Shown here: piece after piece, positions 6,890-13,518 of the stretch
Numbering within the stretch: the first letter of the stretch is position 1
Layout: the number at the start of each line of letters is the position of its first letter
Assembly: GCA_050943475.1 (NCBI GenBank)
Contig: JBMNPF010000019.1
Span: forward strand, 1 to 15,360
Direction of reading: 5' to 3'
DNA length: 15,360 nucleotides
DNA from: Metaruminococcus_A sp050943475
GTDB taxonomy: Bacteria > Bacillota > Clostridia > Oscillospirales > Ruminococcaceae
Notes under the pieces: model-generated
The model's database searches: none
Told to the model about the DNA's origin: nothing
What the model saw: only the letters and a program-made list of their open reading frames with translations
Position numbers and translations under genes: made by a program

Positions 6890-8347
6890 TCAGCGTCTAA
6901 TTTTGGCAAAAACCGTTTCCACATCGGCACAAAGGTTCCGCTCTGCTTCCGGCGCGGGAGCCCGCCCGGCGTAACGGACCTCTTCATAGGGACCGCCGTT
7001 TTGTTCCAGCGCAAAGCCATACGGCTCACTCACTGTTTTGATGGCAATTTCCTCCACTGTGTCGGCGTGGGTAATGTCCTCACGCGACTGCTCCGCATAG
7101 CGCAACAGCAAACCGTAGCCTTTGCGCACCCGCTCCGCAGGATCGGTGAGCTTCCTCCAGTTTTTCAGCGACCGGCGGAAGTAGCGTTTGTCAATAAAAC
7201 GCGCATCCGAATCCTCATCCAACGGCGCAAGATCCTCAATTACGTCGGTATAATAGACCTGCCGCTTTAAACGCTCGCGCATCTCAGGAGAAGTACCTCC
7301 GAATAAATTCCGGATGAACCGAAGCAGCCGTTCCCAGCCGCCTTTCAGCGCTTCGCTCACCATGCGGTACGCTCTGGGGCCATACCGGATTGCAACATAT
7401 ACAGCCGCAGCTACTGCCAGAGCCGACAGAATGTAAACGCCCCACTGAGGTGGTGCTTCCACCTTCAGTGCTTCTTCCTCATCAAAGCTGGGGCCGGGAA
7501 TCACCGGTGTATCCTGGCGCCCGCTCGTGAAAAAGGAGAACAAATAATTCAAAGCCGACAAAAAGAGGTAAAACCAGGACAAACTCATGGAAAGGAGAAA
7601 CTCCAGCAGCTGCTGCCGAACGATAAACCCGACTGCCAGCAGCAACATAATTCCACCAATGAGCATGACATTGTAAGCCCGAATCCGTTTGGGCAACGCA
7701 ATTTTGTTGTGACTCATCCGTTCCATGGTCTGTTCCAGGTTCAACTGATTGAGCAGCACACCAGCGCTGACTGTTAAGACAACAAACGCCGCAATCAACG
7801 GCGAAGCGTCATAGCCGGTCTGGAGAAACTTCTGAAGTATGGTAAAAAAACCGGTTGCCAGATACACCACGCTGGAAATCACATACTCTTTCAGGCTGTA
7901 CAGGCTGGAATAAGGGAGGTTTGCACTGCGCTCCAGACGAATCCAGCAGGCAAACAGCACCAGCCCATCCAGCAGGCCGTACAGAGCATTTCCGCGGAAC
8001 AGAATCGACGCCGTCAAAAGGAGAACCGCGCATATCACATATACCGCTATGGTCATTTTCATAGTTCGATCAAAGCGGGTGATGTGTACCTTCCCAAGCA
8101 TTTCCCGATCCAGCTCCACTTCCCGGTGGGGATTCCGGCGCTCATACCAGGCAAGATATTTTGCCGCGGCAATGCCCAAAGCTCCGGTAAGCAGCAATTC
8201 CACGAAATGGACGCCAAATTCAAGCCAGCCGTAGCTCTGCCGGGTCATTGCCGCAGACAGCATAAGCAGCGGGAAAAAGGCAAACCCCTCCAACAGCCAG
8301 CCCCAGATGCGAAAAAACCAGGAGCGCAACATTCCACGTGCCGCCAA
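6890..8347 (-). CDS. DUF4129-domain polytopic membrane protein, copy B
   Basis: Last gene of the operon, 485 residues from the chosen start. It has about eight hydrophobic segments in the first two thirds and a conserved middle motif (LLNQ.NL.QTMERM). A soluble C-terminal DUF4129-like domain begins at IDKRYFRRSLKNW and ends near YEEVRYAGRAPAPEAER. It is paralogous to the upstream gene across its length, weakly in the membrane part and nearly identical in the last ~98 residues. Proteins of this family accompany MoxR and DUF58 proteins; their biochemical role is unknown. For the start, an ATG at 8371 lacks a ribosome binding site. TTG at 8347 has AGGGGGTG six nt upstream and gives an N-terminus like that of copy A. 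ATG at 8332 is a third option. Confidence 0.85.
   Translation of the reverse strand: MAARGMLRSWFFRIWGWLLEGFAFFPLLMLSAAMTRQSYGWLEFGVHFVELLLTGALGIAAAKYLAWYERRNPHREVELDREMLGKVHITRFDRTMKMTIAVYVICAVLLLTASILFRGNALYGLLDGLVLFACWIRLERSANLPYSSLYSLKEYVISSVVYLATGFFTILQKFLQTGYDASPLIAAFVVLTVSAGVLLNQLNLEQTMERMSHNKIALPKRIRAYNVMLIGGIMLLLAVGFIVRQQLLEFLLSMSLSWFYLFLSALNYLFSFFTSGRQDTPVIPGPSFDEEEALKVEAPPQWGVYILSALAVAAAVYVAIRYGPRAYRMVSEALKGGWERLLRFIRNLFGGTSPEMRERLKRQVYYTDVIEDLAPLDEDSDARFIDKRYFRRSLKNWRKLTDPAERVRKGYGLLLRYAEQSREDITHADTVEEIAIKTVSEPYGFALEQNGGPYEEVRYAGRAPAPEAERNLCADVETVFAKIRR
6902..7196. repeat. Direct repeat, copy 1 (DUF4129 C-terminus)
   Basis: Aligns without gaps to 8478-8772, with about 23 mismatches in 295 nt by eye (roughly 92% identity). 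It encodes the C-terminal domain of copy B. Similarity stops sharply at 7196, just after the codons for IDKRYFRR. Confidence 0.9.
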
Positions 8348-8450
8348 AGTGCACACCCCCTGCCCTATCATAATTTTAAAAGAGCATTCCTTGGTACGTC
8401 AATGCCAGAACATTCTACCCGCACAAGCCACAGGCCGTTGCCTCCCCAAT

Positions 8451-9920
8451 TTATACCGATGGCTTTCGGAACCCGCCTTTGGCGAAAACCGTTTCCACAT
8501 CGGCACAAAGGCTCCGCTCCGCTTCCGGCGCGGGAGCCCGCCCGGCGTAACGAACTTCTTCATAGGGCTCACCGTTTTGTTCCAACGCAAAGCCATACGA
8601 CTCCCCCGCTGTTTTGGCGGCGATTTCCTCCACCGTATCGGCGCGGGTAACGTCCTCACGCGACTGCTCCGCATAACGCAACAGCAAACCGTAACCTTTG
8701 CGCACCCGCTCCGCAGGATCGGTGAGCTTTCTCCAGTTTTTCAGCGACCGGCGGAAGTAGCGTTTGTCAATAATTTCATCTGGCGACGCTTCCTCGGTAG
8801 AAGAGGCGGAAAGCTCCTCCACTGTGTCGGAATAATAAACAGAGCCATCCTGCGCGCCGACAGCCGGTACTGCCCTGCCAAACCACCCCAAGAGCTTTCC
8901 CAAGACATACTTCAGGGCACGCGCAATCCCTTTGAGCCACTTGCGCCCGAATTTTGTAAAGACAAACACGACCAGAACAATGATAAGCGCCAAAAGGAGG
9001 TAATTCAAAAAAGTATTGTCCCCGCCCACAGCGCTTCCCTCCAGGTCAGGCGGCGGTGGATCTTCAACCACCGGCACATCGACCGATCCGCTGGTCAGCA
9101 GGGAAAGCAGGGCGTTTAACCCCCACAAAATCCCGTAAAACACCGTTTTGCACAGCCAGACAATGAAATCAAAGATCTGCCGACTGAAAAGAAAGGCGGC
9201 CACCAGAAGCAGCATAATCCCGCCGATGAGCATGGCGTTGTAAAGACGTATTTTCTGGGGCAGCGAAACCTTGCTGTGCTTCATCCGCTCCATGGTCTGG
9301 TCAAGGTTGGACTGGTTGAGCAAAATACCGGCGCTGACCGTCAGTAGGATAAACAAAACCACCAGCGGCGAAATCTCATAGGTAAGCTGAAAATACAGGT
9401 TGAGCAAAAAGGCGCACAAAATGCACAGCAAATAAATAACGCCAACCGCTACATACTCTGTTAAGCTGTACAGGCTGGAATACGGTTTATTAGCGCTGCG
9501 TTCCATGCGGATCCAGCACAGGGTAAACAAGACGCCGTCCAGCAGGCCGTACAGAATGCTGCCGCGGAAAAAGACAGAAGCGGCCAGCAAAACCACCGCA
9601 GACGCCGCGTAGACCGATATGGTCATAACCGTTGCTTCGTCCAGACGGACCTTTGGCATCTGCTGCAAAACCTCGCGGTCAAGCTCAATCTCTTCATGCG
9701 GATGCTTTTTCTCAAACCAGCGGAGAAACTGCGCCGCACCAAAGCCGAATCCGCCCGCAACCAACAAAGCGGCGGCGGAAACCCAAAAGTCCTCCCAGCC
9801 GTAACGCCCGGTAAAAAGCATGGCGGTCAGCATAAGCGGCGGAAAGAACAGCAGGCACTCCAAAACAAGCCCCCAAACACGGAAGGCCAGCACCCGCTTA
9901 TTGCGGCTTGGCTTCGCCAT
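8451..9920 (-). CDS. DUF4129-domain polytopic membrane protein, copy A
   Basis: A 489-residue protein with about eight to nine hydrophobic segments (for example about 13-36, 46-66, 97-118, 152-175, 182-200, 226-246, 250-272 and 305-327). A proline-rich loop (VEDPPPPDLEG) precedes the last one, and a soluble C-terminal DUF4129-like domain follows from about residue 390 (DEIIDKRYFRRSLKNWRK ... YEEVRYAGR). AGGAGGTG sits 7 nt before the ATG. The start overlaps the DUF58 gene by 23 nt, so translation is coupled. It presumably works at the membrane with the DUF58 and MoxR products. The C-terminal ten residues (GGFRKPSV end) are unlike copy B, marking the edge of the shared segment. Confidence 0.88.
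   Translation of the reverse strand: MAKPSRNKRVLAFRVWGLVLECLLFFPPLMLTAMLFTGRYGWEDFWVSAAALLVAGGFGFGAAQFLRWFEKKHPHEEIELDREVLQQMPKVRLDEATVMTISVYAASAVVLLAASVFFRGSILYGLLDGVLFTLCWIRMERSANKPYSSLYSLTEYVAVGVIYLLCILCAFLLNLYFQLTYEISPLVVLFILLTVSAGILLNQSNLDQTMERMKHSKVSLPQKIRLYNAMLIGGIMLLLVAAFLFSRQIFDFIVWLCKTVFYGILWGLNALLSLLTSGSVDVPVVEDPPPPDLEGSAVGGDNTFLNYLLLALIIVLVVFVFTKFGRKWLKGIARALKYVLGKLLGWFGRAVPAVGAQDGSVYYSDTVEELSASSTEEASPDEIIDKRYFRRSLKNWRKLTDPAERVRKGYGLLLRYAEQSREDVTRADTVEEIAAKTAGESYGFALEQNGEPYEEVRYAGRAPAPEAERSLCADVETVFAKGGFRKPSV
8478..8772. repeat. Direct repeat, copy 2 (DUF4129 C-terminus)
   Basis: Partner of 6902-7196, in the same orientation and lying 1576 bp away. Differences are spread as single substitutions, several at third codon positions. 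Flanking sequence on both sides is clearly diverged. Confidence 0.9.
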
Positions 9921-11043
9921 TGGCCTGCACCTCCTGCTTCATATAATAAACATCACAGTCGTCCGGGAGTATTGTAGTATCCAGACGCAGAAGCAGCACC
10001 TTTACATGGATTCCCTCCCGCTCCTTCGCACGGCAGAACGCAAATACCCGCTCATTGACATAGGAGGTGACAAGGAGCACGTCGGTGGTATCATAGGGCA
10101 TTTCCAGCCGGTTTATGTACTCCACAAAATCCATATGGCTTCCTGCCGGGAGATGTGCCAGCAGCCGGAACAGCTGCAGGACATGCTCGCTGCCAAAGTT
10201 GGACGGAACAAAGACGCATTCTTCCCCTTGCTCCTCCGGAGCGGTATTGACGGCAAAAGACACCGGAATGCTGCTCTGAAGCGTCTCCTCCAGGAGTGAA
10301 GCCGCCGTGCGGATACAGTCCTCCAGCGCGTCCGCATCAATGGCGCGGCCTTTTTCAAACTCACGTGACTGCATGTTGAGCAGCAGGAGCAGGCTCTGGC
10401 GGGTGGTGTATTCCTGGTTACGGATCATAATGCGGTTCATCCGCGCGGTGGCGCTCCAGTGAATGTTTTTCATTGGATCTGACGGGAGATATTCCCGCAC
10501 GCCGGCCACCATAAAGGGATCCGGCAGAATTTGGTTGCGCACGACAAAGTCGCCCTCCAGGTAACGGGCACGCAGAAAGGCCTGCGAGAGGTCAAAGGTT
10601 CTTGGCAGCACCATGACGTTTGAGTCCACCTCCACCGGCTTTGAAACGGTCTGCCGGCCCAAAAGGTCGGTGGAAACCAACATGACCGTACGGATGTCAT
10701 AAACGCCGCGCTTAGTGCAGTTCACCTTCCAGCGGCGCACCACCTTTTTGTGGCCTTTGACCAGAAAAAAGCTGGGGACAAAGCGGGTGTCATAAGTAAC
10801 GCTGGACTGAGAACCCGCAAAATCCAGCCATTTGGAGGTGGTCAGCTCCGACTTAAACCACGGAAGTGTCAGCCATTTCCGGTTGTAAATTGTTTCCACC
10901 AGCTCAATGGTATCACCCTCAAACGCTTCATCGGTTGAAAAACCGCAGTGATAATGGAGCTTTTTAAAACTCAGCTTTTTAAAAACAAGCGCCTGCAGAA
11001 CCACAATGAGCAGCATGATGAGAAACAGGACCAGTATTTCCAT
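9898..11043 (-). CDS. DUF58-domain protein
   Basis: A 381-residue protein anchored by one N-terminal membrane segment (2-21); many family members have two. A beta-rich region follows, then the DUF58 signature GVREYLPSDPMKNIHWSATA (181-200) with R201 and the downstream VRN-type turn (MIRNQE). The following vWA-like strand reads LLLLLNMQSREF (218-229), where a metal-binding MIDAS site would have D-x-S-x-S. The Asp is Asn223 here, so the site looks degenerate. DUF58 proteins pair with MoxR ATPases, which are thought to act as chaperones or metal-inserting factors on vWA-type partners. AAGGAG sits 5 nt before the ATG, with 21 nt separating the gene from moxR. Confidence 0.92.
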   Translation of the reverse strand: MEILVLFLIMLLIVVLQALVFKKLSFKKLHYHCGFSTDEAFEGDTIELVETIYNRKWLTLPWFKSELTTSKWLDFAGSQSSVTYDTRFVPSFFLVKGHKKVVRRWKVNCTKRGVYDIRTVMLVSTDLLGRQTVSKPVEVDSNVMVLPRTFDLSQAFLRARYLEGDFVVRNQILPDPFMVAGVREYLPSDPMKNIHWSATARMNRIMIRNQEYTTRQSLLLLLNMQSREFEKGRAIDADALEDCIRTAASLLEETLQSSIPVSFAVNTAPEEQGEECVFVPSNFGSEHVLQLFRLLAHLPAGSHMDFVEYINRLEMPYDTTDVLLVTSYVNERVFAFCRAKEREGIHVKVLLLRLDTTILPDDCDVYYMKQEVQANGEAKPQ

Positions 11044-11064
11044 ACCTTCTCCTTTCCCGGCCGG

Positions 11065-12015
11065 TTAAAGCTCGGTTGGAACCGGAACCGAAGCAAGGAC
11101 TTCCTCTACGACCCGCAGACCGCTGTCGCGGTCGCGCAGGGAAGCGCCGGTACGGCAGAGGATGCGGTGCGCCAGCACATGCGGCGCAAGGGCTTTTATA
11201 TCCTCCGGGGTGACAAAATCGCGACCGGACAACGCCGCCCTGCTTTGCGCGGCGCGCATGAGCGCAAGGCTTCCGCGCGGGCTGACGCCGAGCCGGACAT
11301 TCGGGTGGGTTCTTGTTGCCGCACAGACATCCACTAGGTAGGCTTTTACATCCTCTGAAAGCAGGACGCTGCGAACCGCTTGCTGAACCGCGACGACCTC
11401 CTCCCCGGTGATCACCGGTTCAAGGCGGTCCAACGGATTCTCCGAAACAAAGCGCCCCAGCATTCCAATTTCAAAATCCCGGTCCGGATAACCGACCGAC
11501 AGGCGCATCATGAAACGGTCCATCTGCGCTTCCGGCAGCGGAAAGGTCCCCTGCGTTTCGACCGGGTTCTGGGTTGCAATGACCAAAAAAGGCTGCTCCA
11601 GACGGTAGGTGACCGAATCCACCGTGACCTGCCCCTCCTCCATGCTTTCCAAAAGGCTGGACTGGGTGCGCGGCGTTGCGCGGTTAATTTCATCCGCCAG
11701 CAAAACGTTGGTGAACAGCGGGCCTTGGCGGAAGACAAAGTCCCCTTGTTTCTGGTTGTAAAAATTAATGCCAGTCAGGTCAGAAGGGAGCAAATCCGGC
11801 GTAAACTGAATGCGGTTGCACTGACAGGAGACCGACTTTGCTAGCACCTTTGCAAGGGTGGTTTTGCCGGTGCCCGGCATATCTTCCAGCAGGATGTGCC
11901 CGGAAGCGAACAAGGCGGTCAATACATGTTCAATGATTTCGTCTTTACCTATAATAACCTTTGCAATATTGCGTTTGAGTTTATCGGCAATCGGCCGGAT
12001 TTCGGTGAATTCCAT
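11065..12015 (-). CDS. MoxR-family AAA+ ATPase
   Basis: A 316-residue protein of normal MoxR length. It has Walker A MPGTGKTT (46-53), Walker B LLADEIN (105-111), sensor-1 ATQNP (147-151), and the conserved LPEAQMDRF (160-168). The C-terminal lid carries GVSPRGSLALMRAA and LAPHVLAHR. The family consists of cytosolic AAA+ ATPases that assist folding, cofactor insertion or regulation of vWA-type and membrane partners; the substrate here is probably the DUF58 protein encoded next. GGAGGG sits 6 nt before the ATG. It is the first gene of a four-gene operon with a good promoter about 50-75 nt upstream. Confidence 0.95.
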   Translation of the reverse strand: MEFTEIRPIADKLKRNIAKVIIGKDEIIEHVLTALFASGHILLEDMPGTGKTTLAKVLAKSVSCQCNRIQFTPDLLPSDLTGINFYNQKQGDFVFRQGPLFTNVLLADEINRATPRTQSSLLESMEEGQVTVDSVTYRLEQPFLVIATQNPVETQGTFPLPEAQMDRFMMRLSVGYPDRDFEIGMLGRFVSENPLDRLEPVITGEEVVAVQQAVRSVLLSEDVKAYLVDVCAATRTHPNVRLGVSPRGSLALMRAAQSRAALSGRDFVTPEDIKALAPHVLAHRILCRTGASLRDRDSGLRVVEEVLASVPVPTEL

Positions 12016-12063
12016 GTTATTCCCTCCAAATTTTGTGTATTCATTGCTGCTAAAGTTATTTTA

Positions 12064-12092
12064 ATGATAATATAAACAGCTTTTTAGGTCAA
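12064..12092 (-). promoter_or_regulatory. Promoter of the moxR operon
   Basis: On the minus strand, TTGACC (12092-12087), a 17-nt spacer and TATCAT (12069-12064). Each hexamer differs from the sigma-A consensus at one base. The leader to the moxR start is about 40 nt. Confidence 0.75.
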
Positions 12093-12140
12093 CTTTTCTG
12101 ACAAAAATTAATAGAAATTAATAAATATGAGAAAAAGAAT

Positions 12141-12170
12141 TTGTGGCCTCGCACAAATGCGAGGCCACAA
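12141..12170 (-). terminator. Perfect 13-bp hairpin, probable terminator
   Basis: TTGTGGCCTCGCA (12141-12153) pairs perfectly with 12158-12170 around a 4-nt loop. On the minus strand it is followed by ATTCTTTTTCTC, so it may act as a second terminator for the XRE/small-protein transcript, insulating the moxR promoter. No tail is present on the plus strand. A role as a regulatory site upstream of the moxR promoter is the alternative. Confidence 0.55.
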
Positions 12171-12269
12171 CAAAAATCAGATACCCGAAACGGCCCGGCA
12201 AACCATAACGTCTTTCCGCCAGCTGTCAAGCCAGATATTTCAGGTGTGTTTTCTCCTTAAAAAACGAAA

Positions 12270-12290
12270 AAAGCATGCAATGCATGCTTT
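12270..12290 (-). terminator. Terminator after the DUF6514-like gene
   Basis: AAAGCATGC (12270-12278) pairs with GCATGCTTT (12282-12290) across a 3-nt loop. On the minus strand the stem runs into TTTTTTCGTTTTTT. It starts about 13 nt after the stop codon at 12303. Confidence 0.85.
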
Positions 12291-12302
12291 CCATTCTTTT
12301 TA

Positions 12303-12572
12303 TTAAAAGGATTCTATGCCCCCAGTCTCCAACGGGAAATACCGGTCCCCTTTCAGCGACGGACGGTTCAAAAAGTCTTCTATAATCGACTCCAGATGCC
12401 CTGGTTCCGGCTGAAAATGGTTGAGCAGCTTTACCAACCCCAGAACCGATTCCCGATTGTCTGAAATATCCTTGAAAACGGCCGTGCCGCAGGTTATTCC
12501 AAATGTTATAAATGAGACACCATCGGCCTCAACCTTACATGGACTCAACTCAAATTGAACTGATTTGCACAT
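12303..12572 (-). CDS. Small protein, DUF6514-like
   Basis: An 89-residue protein. A short N-terminal strand region (QFELSPCKVEADGVSFITFG) leads to a stretch like the clostridial DUF6514 small proteins: FKDISDNRESVLGLVKLLNH, then PGHLESIIEDFL. The family match is by eye and moderate, and its function is unknown. Two cysteines near the N-terminus and one at 28 show no metal-site pattern. AGAGGG lies close (3-4 nt) to the ATG. It follows the XRE regulator by 15 nt and almost certainly shares its transcript. A terminator closes the pair directly downstream. Confidence 0.7.
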   Translation of the reverse strand: MCKSVQFELSPCKVEADGVSFITFGITCGTAVFKDISDNRESVLGLVKLLNHFQPEPGHLESIIEDFLNRPSLKGDRYFPLETGGIESF

Positions 12573-12587
12573 TTTCCCTCTTCACCC

Positions 12588-12803
12588 TTAAATAGTTTTA
12601 TCTTCAAATAAAACAGAAGCTTCAACGTGCAGCTCTCTGGAAATCCGTTCAATTACATCAACTGTTGTATTCGTCTCGCCGTGCTCAATATTTCGCAGGT
12701 GGGAAATACTCACATCCGCTCGTACTGCAAGAGTTTGTTGGGTAATGCGGTTTTGGCTGCGGTACTTCACAATATTTTGGCCTAAAACATTCTTTAAATC
12801 CAT
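12588..12803 (-). CDS. XRE-family helix-turn-helix regulator
   Basis: A 71-residue single-domain DNA-binding protein of the Cro/CI (HTH_3) type. The recognition motif spans about residues 21-44 (QQTLAVRADVSISHLRNIEHG), with the usual following helix (TVDVIERISRELHV) and the short ASVLFED end. It has no effector domain, so it is either a small repressor or an antitoxin-like regulator. GGGGG sits 5 nt before the ATG. The -10 element is embedded in a 12-bp palindrome, which suggests autorepression. The downstream partner is a small protein without toxin motifs, so I do not call this a toxin-antitoxin pair. Confidence 0.9.
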   Translation of the reverse strand: MDLKNVLGQNIVKYRSQNRITQQTLAVRADVSISHLRNIEHGETNTTVDVIERISRELHVEASVLFEDKTI

Positions 12804-12816
12804 AATTACCCCCGCT

Positions 12817-12828
12817 TATAATATTATA
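12817..12828 (-). promoter_or_regulatory. -10 element and palindrome before the XRE gene
   Basis: TATAATATTATA is a perfect 12-bp palindrome that contains TATAAT on the minus strand (12828-12823). It lies 13 nt before the ATG, so the mRNA leader is very short. The -35 is weak (GTTGTG at 17 nt or TTGTGT at 15). Binding of the XRE protein here would block transcription; that is inference. Confidence 0.55.
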
Positions 12829-13165
12829 GGTAAATTCTGGATAACACAACGGTAATATATCAGCGCTTTCTTAATAGCCATACGTAAAAAAACGGTGAGA
12901 TCCACTCATTTTGGTTTCTATGTAAAACCAAGCACATACAAAGCAATCTGTCTACATCAAAAACGTGTTTTTGGTATTTTATCTGCCTCTTATTTTCGCA
13001 TATTTTCAGAATTTTTGTTCCGTATAGATAAACAATATCTAAAACTTTTTTTCATTCCCCATTTTTAAAGCTTTAAGTTCAATTAAAGTAATAAAATCTC
13101 TTTATATAAAGCTTCTTGATTTTTTAGCGTCATCTTCCCAAAACATTTTATAAGCTGCGGTCATA
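12829..13165. other. AT-rich intergenic stretch without a supported gene
   Basis: This stretch is visibly richer in A and T than the genes on both sides. All frames are broken by frequent stops. The one item of note is a minus-strand 20-codon frame (13164-13102, MTAAYKMFWEDDAKK...). It resembles the first residues of some small membrane proteins and then hits a stop; I treat it as chance or as decay. No tRNA or repeat is seen. Confidence 0.6.
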
Positions 13166-13168
13166 ATA

Positions 13169-13202
13169 AAAAGACCTTTTGCAAATCTGCAAAAGGTCTT
13201 TT
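13169..13202. terminator. 15-bp perfect terminator hairpin
   Basis: AAAAGACCTTTTGCA (13169-13183) pairs perfectly with 13188-13202 around a 4-nt loop. On the minus strand the stem runs into GTCTTTTTATTATG, so the stronger tail serves transcription coming from 13500 toward 13200. No protein gene lies there, which points to a noncoding transcript or an orphan terminator. Confidence 0.7.
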
Positions 13203-13253
13203 CCGTTTTATCCGCTTAAACCGGTTCATTCCAAATTTTGTGGCGGGCAGATC

Positions 13254-13401
13254 ACGGCAGACGTTCAACTGCCGTTCTATCACTACGGCCAATTTTTGTC
13301 CGGAAAATTTTATTGAGGCGGCATTCCCCGTTTACCGGAATAAAAGCGTAGGCTTTATTCGTAAGGGAATACCGCATAAAGAGAAACCATGGGTAATGGT
13401 T
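13254..13401. other. Cluster of three hairpins, candidate structured RNA
   Basis: Three inverted repeats lie in 148 nt. (1) ACGGCAG/CTGCCGT, 13254-13260 with 13269-13275. (2) A long multi-part hairpin, 13318-13375: an 11-bp outer stem (GCGGCATTCCC/GGGAATACCGC, one mismatch), then TTAC/GTAA and GAATAAA/TTTATTC around a 9-nt loop. (3) AACCAT/ATGGTT, 13385-13390 with 13396-13401. The strand is unknown: the minus strand has the terminator at 13169-13202, while the plus strand has the oxidoreductase gene downstream. I do not recognise a known riboswitch or 6S RNA. No ATG-started reading frame of useful length covers it. Confidence 0.45.
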
Positions 13402-13470
13402 ACGTGCCGTCCTTGTTGACTTTTGAAAATATCGGTTTGTTTTGGAAGATCGGTTTACAGAAAGGGAAAA

Positions 13471-13498
13471 TTGTTTTAAAATAGTTATTATCTATAAA
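13471..13498 (+). promoter_or_regulatory. Promoter of the FAD oxidoreductase gene
   Basis: TTGTTT (13471-13476), a 16-nt spacer and TATAAA (13493-13498). The expected leader is about 15 nt and carries GGAGG 8 nt before the ATG. If this promoter is the main one, the upstream hairpin cluster is not in the mRNA. Confidence 0.6.
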
Positions 13499-13518
13499 AA
13501 CTTTCGGAGGATAAAATC

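Noticed and set aside
12572..12588. Toxin-antitoxin reading of the XRE/small-protein pair
   Set aside because: The small protein shows no toxin motif and resembles DUF6514; a small XRE protein alone is not enough.
13102..13164. Minus-strand 20-codon frame MTAAYKMFWEDDAKK..., like the start of DUF805-type proteins
   Set aside because: Too short, followed by many stops in all frames; similarity over a dozen residues is not evidence.
13240..13420. 6S RNA, riboswitch or other known RNA family in the hairpin cluster
   Set aside because: I could not match the conserved sequence elements of any family from memory, so it is reported only as an unassigned structure.
13204..13425. Plus-strand open frame of about 70 codons through the hairpin cluster, ending at the TGA after CGTCCTTGT
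   Set aside because: It has no upstream start codon with a ribosome binding site, has odd composition, and is interrupted in purpose by strong inverted repeats.
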